Origin: Streptomyces luteogriseus
Lineage (GTDB): Bacteria; Actinomycetota; Actinomycetes; Streptomycetales; Streptomycetaceae
Direction of reading: 5' to 3'
Length of the DNA stretch: 64,000 nt
Assembly (NCBI RefSeq): GCF_014205055.1
Contig: NZ_JACHMS010000001.1
Location: 1,116,001 to 1,180,000 of the forward strand
This document shows, one piece after another, positions 62,817-64,000 of the stretch. Numbering within the stretch: the stretch's first letter is position 1; every line of letters begins with the position of its first letter. The position numbers were made by a program, and so were the translations under genes. Below the pieces are notes generated by a model, which was given only the letters and a program-made list of their open reading frames with translations, made no database searches and had not been told where the DNA came from.

Positions 62817-64000
62817 ATGACCGAGCAGCAACTGCCCACCTGGGCCGATCCGTCCGTCTCCCCCGCCGCCCTCGACCCGCAGGGCGTGTCCCGCCGCGGC
62901 CTCCTGCGCCGCGCGGGCCTGTTCGGCGCCGCGTTCGCCCTGGGCTCGGCGGCGACCAACCGGACTCCCGCCCTGGCCGCCGGTGACAGACGGCCGGGCG
63001 GCGAGGACCCGCGCCTCGCCTACCTCGTCGGCGACCACCACATCCACTCCGTGTACAGCCACGACGCCAAGTACACGTTCTCCCAACTGGCCGCCGCGGG
63101 CGCCGAGTACGGCCTGGACTGGATGGTGTTCACCGAGCACTCCAACATCGGGCACGCCGACTTCGGGGCCGCGCTGGAGCACAAGGAGATCCTGAAGGCG
63201 CGTGCCGAGAACCCGCGTCAGCTGATCTTCCAAGGCCTGGAGTGGTACATACCGGCCGCCGAGCACTGCACGGTGTTCACCGCGCCCGGCCGGCACGAGG
63301 TCGACCTGCTCACCCGCTTCGAGAGCGCCTACGACGGCAAGCTCCTCGCCTACGACAAGGGCGGACCGGCCGACGCGGACACCGCCCGCAACGAGGCCCA
63401 CGCGGTCAAGGCGATCAAGTGGCTGGCCGCGCAGCGCCGTTCGGGCTACGTCGACGACGTGCTGGTGCTCGCCAACCACCCCATGCGCCTGGGCATCGAC
63501 TCGCCGCACGAGATGCGCGCCTGGCGGGACGCGGCGCCCGAGATCATGATCGGCATGGAGGGCGCGCCCGGTGCCCAGGGCGCGGCCATCCCCGGCTGGA
63601 GGGGTGCCACATCGATCCGGGGTGAGTACGAGAACAAGCCGTCCGCGCAGTCCTGGCCCGGCTACCCGGCGGACGCCTACCTCACGTACGGCGGCTTCGA
63701 CTGGGCGACGGCGACCGTCGGCGGCCTGTGGGACTCGATGCTGGCCGAGGGCCGGATGTTCTCCGTCACCACCAACTCCGACGCCCACCGCATCGTCTTC
63801 GACACCTGGAAGAACGGCGACTGGCAGCCCGGCCGGAGCTTCGACACCACCGGCAGGCTGCCCGACCCGGTGAACACGGACACCCCACAGCCGGGCAGCG
63901 ACTTCTGGCCAGGTCAGTTCAGCCGCACCCACGTGGGCGTGACCCGCTACGGCTACCGCGCGGTGATGGCGGGGATGCGCGCCGGCCGGGTCTGGCTGGA
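62817..64000 (+). CDS. Tat-exported PHP-domain phosphoesterase (runs off the window)
   Basis: The 394 residues visible start with a twin-arginine signal (SRRGLLRRAGLFGAAFALG) and then a PHP fold: YLVGDHHIHSVYSHDAKYT (HxH), FTEHSNIGH, LANHPMRLG and TTNSDAHRIVFD. PHP domains use three metals to hydrolyse phosphoesters. It lies 21 nt after the LamG phosphoesterase, so the two are co-exported. The C-terminus lies beyond base 64000. Confidence 0.85.
   Translation, partial: MTEQQLPTWADPSVSPAALDPQGVSRRGLLRRAGLFGAAFALGSAATNRTPALAAGDRRPGGEDPRLAYLVGDHHIHSVYSHDAKYTFSQLAAAGAEYGLDWMVFTEHSNIGHADFGAALEHKEILKARAENPRQLIFQGLEWYIPAAEHCTVFTAPGRHEVDLLTRFESAYDGKLLAYDKGGPADADTARNEAHAVKAIKWLAAQRRSGYVDDVLVLANHPMRLGIDSPHEMRAWRDAAPEIMIGMEGAPGAQGAAIPGWRGATSIRGEYENKPSAQSWPGYPADAYLTYGGFDWATATVGGLWDSMLAEGRMFSVTTNSDAHRIVFDTWKNGDWQPGRSFDTTGRLPDPVNTDTPQPGSDFWPGQFSRTHVGVTRYGYRAVMAGMRAGRVWL

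Noticed and set aside
60951..63932. 993-codon minus-strand frame across the exported phosphoesterase and PHP genes
   Set aside because: Antisense to two genes with clear signal peptides and metal motifs; its own product has no recognisable feature.

Overview
This 64 kb window reads as the chromosome of a Streptomyces or a close relative. It has very high GC with GC-rich third codon positions, many GTG starts, ATGA/GTGA start-stop overlaps, leaderless promoters, and a pca operon ordered as in S. coelicolor. No rRNA or tRNA gene, complete insertion sequence or CRISPR array was seen.

Positions 1 to about 7.2 kb are part of an actinomycete integrative and conjugative element (AICE) or integrated plasmid of the pSAM2 type. 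It holds an FtsK-like TraB translocase, a chain of small overlapping spread-type genes on the minus strand, an iterated operator, and a divergent ribbon-helix-helix protein. Integrase, excisionase and replication genes are not in the window and presumably lie to the left. From 7.3 to 10.8 kb come a LigC-like DNA ligase, a zinc alcohol dehydrogenase with a stress-sigma-like promoter, and a DUF3048 lipoprotein. From 10.8 to 18.0 kb lies the complete protocatechuate branch of the beta-ketoadipate pathway, pcaV divergent from pcaIJFHGBL. It meets a large STAND/TPR protein that resembles LuxR-type LAL regulators but lacks their DNA-binding domain.

From 20.9 to 32.7 kb there is mixed core metabolism: two MFS transporters, anmK, a DUF2510 membrane protein, a TetR repressor facing a PAP2 phosphatase/EamA pair across a dense palindromic operator, a Tat-exported phospholipase C, and a LysM/membrane-protein pair. 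From 32.9 to 35.1 kb is a vanillate demethylase operon with a small Cys/His-rich gene between oxygenase and reductase. From 35.2 to 40.9 kb is a six-gene trans-4-hydroxyproline catabolic operon: epimerase, three-subunit D-hydroxyproline dehydrogenase, deaminase and GntR regulator. Its iron-sulfur subunit carries a 33-bp tandem-repeat tail.

From 41 to 47 kb come an orphan MmyB-type sensor domain, an XRE/metallopeptidase pair, an Sfp-type phosphopantetheinyl transferase with a phosphoesterase, an ATP-grasp enzyme with a structured leader, and a cupin. From 47 kb to the right edge is a glycan-utilisation locus: a remnant alpha-L-fucosidase, GH38 alpha-mannosidase, GH4 glycosidase, DeoR regulator, PfkB kinase, sugar ABC importer without its own ATPase, phosphodiesterase, GH2 glycosidase, and two Tat-type exported proteins of the metallophosphoesterase and PHP families. 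The mix of glycosidases and phosphoesterases suggests, without proving, growth on a phosphorylated glycan.
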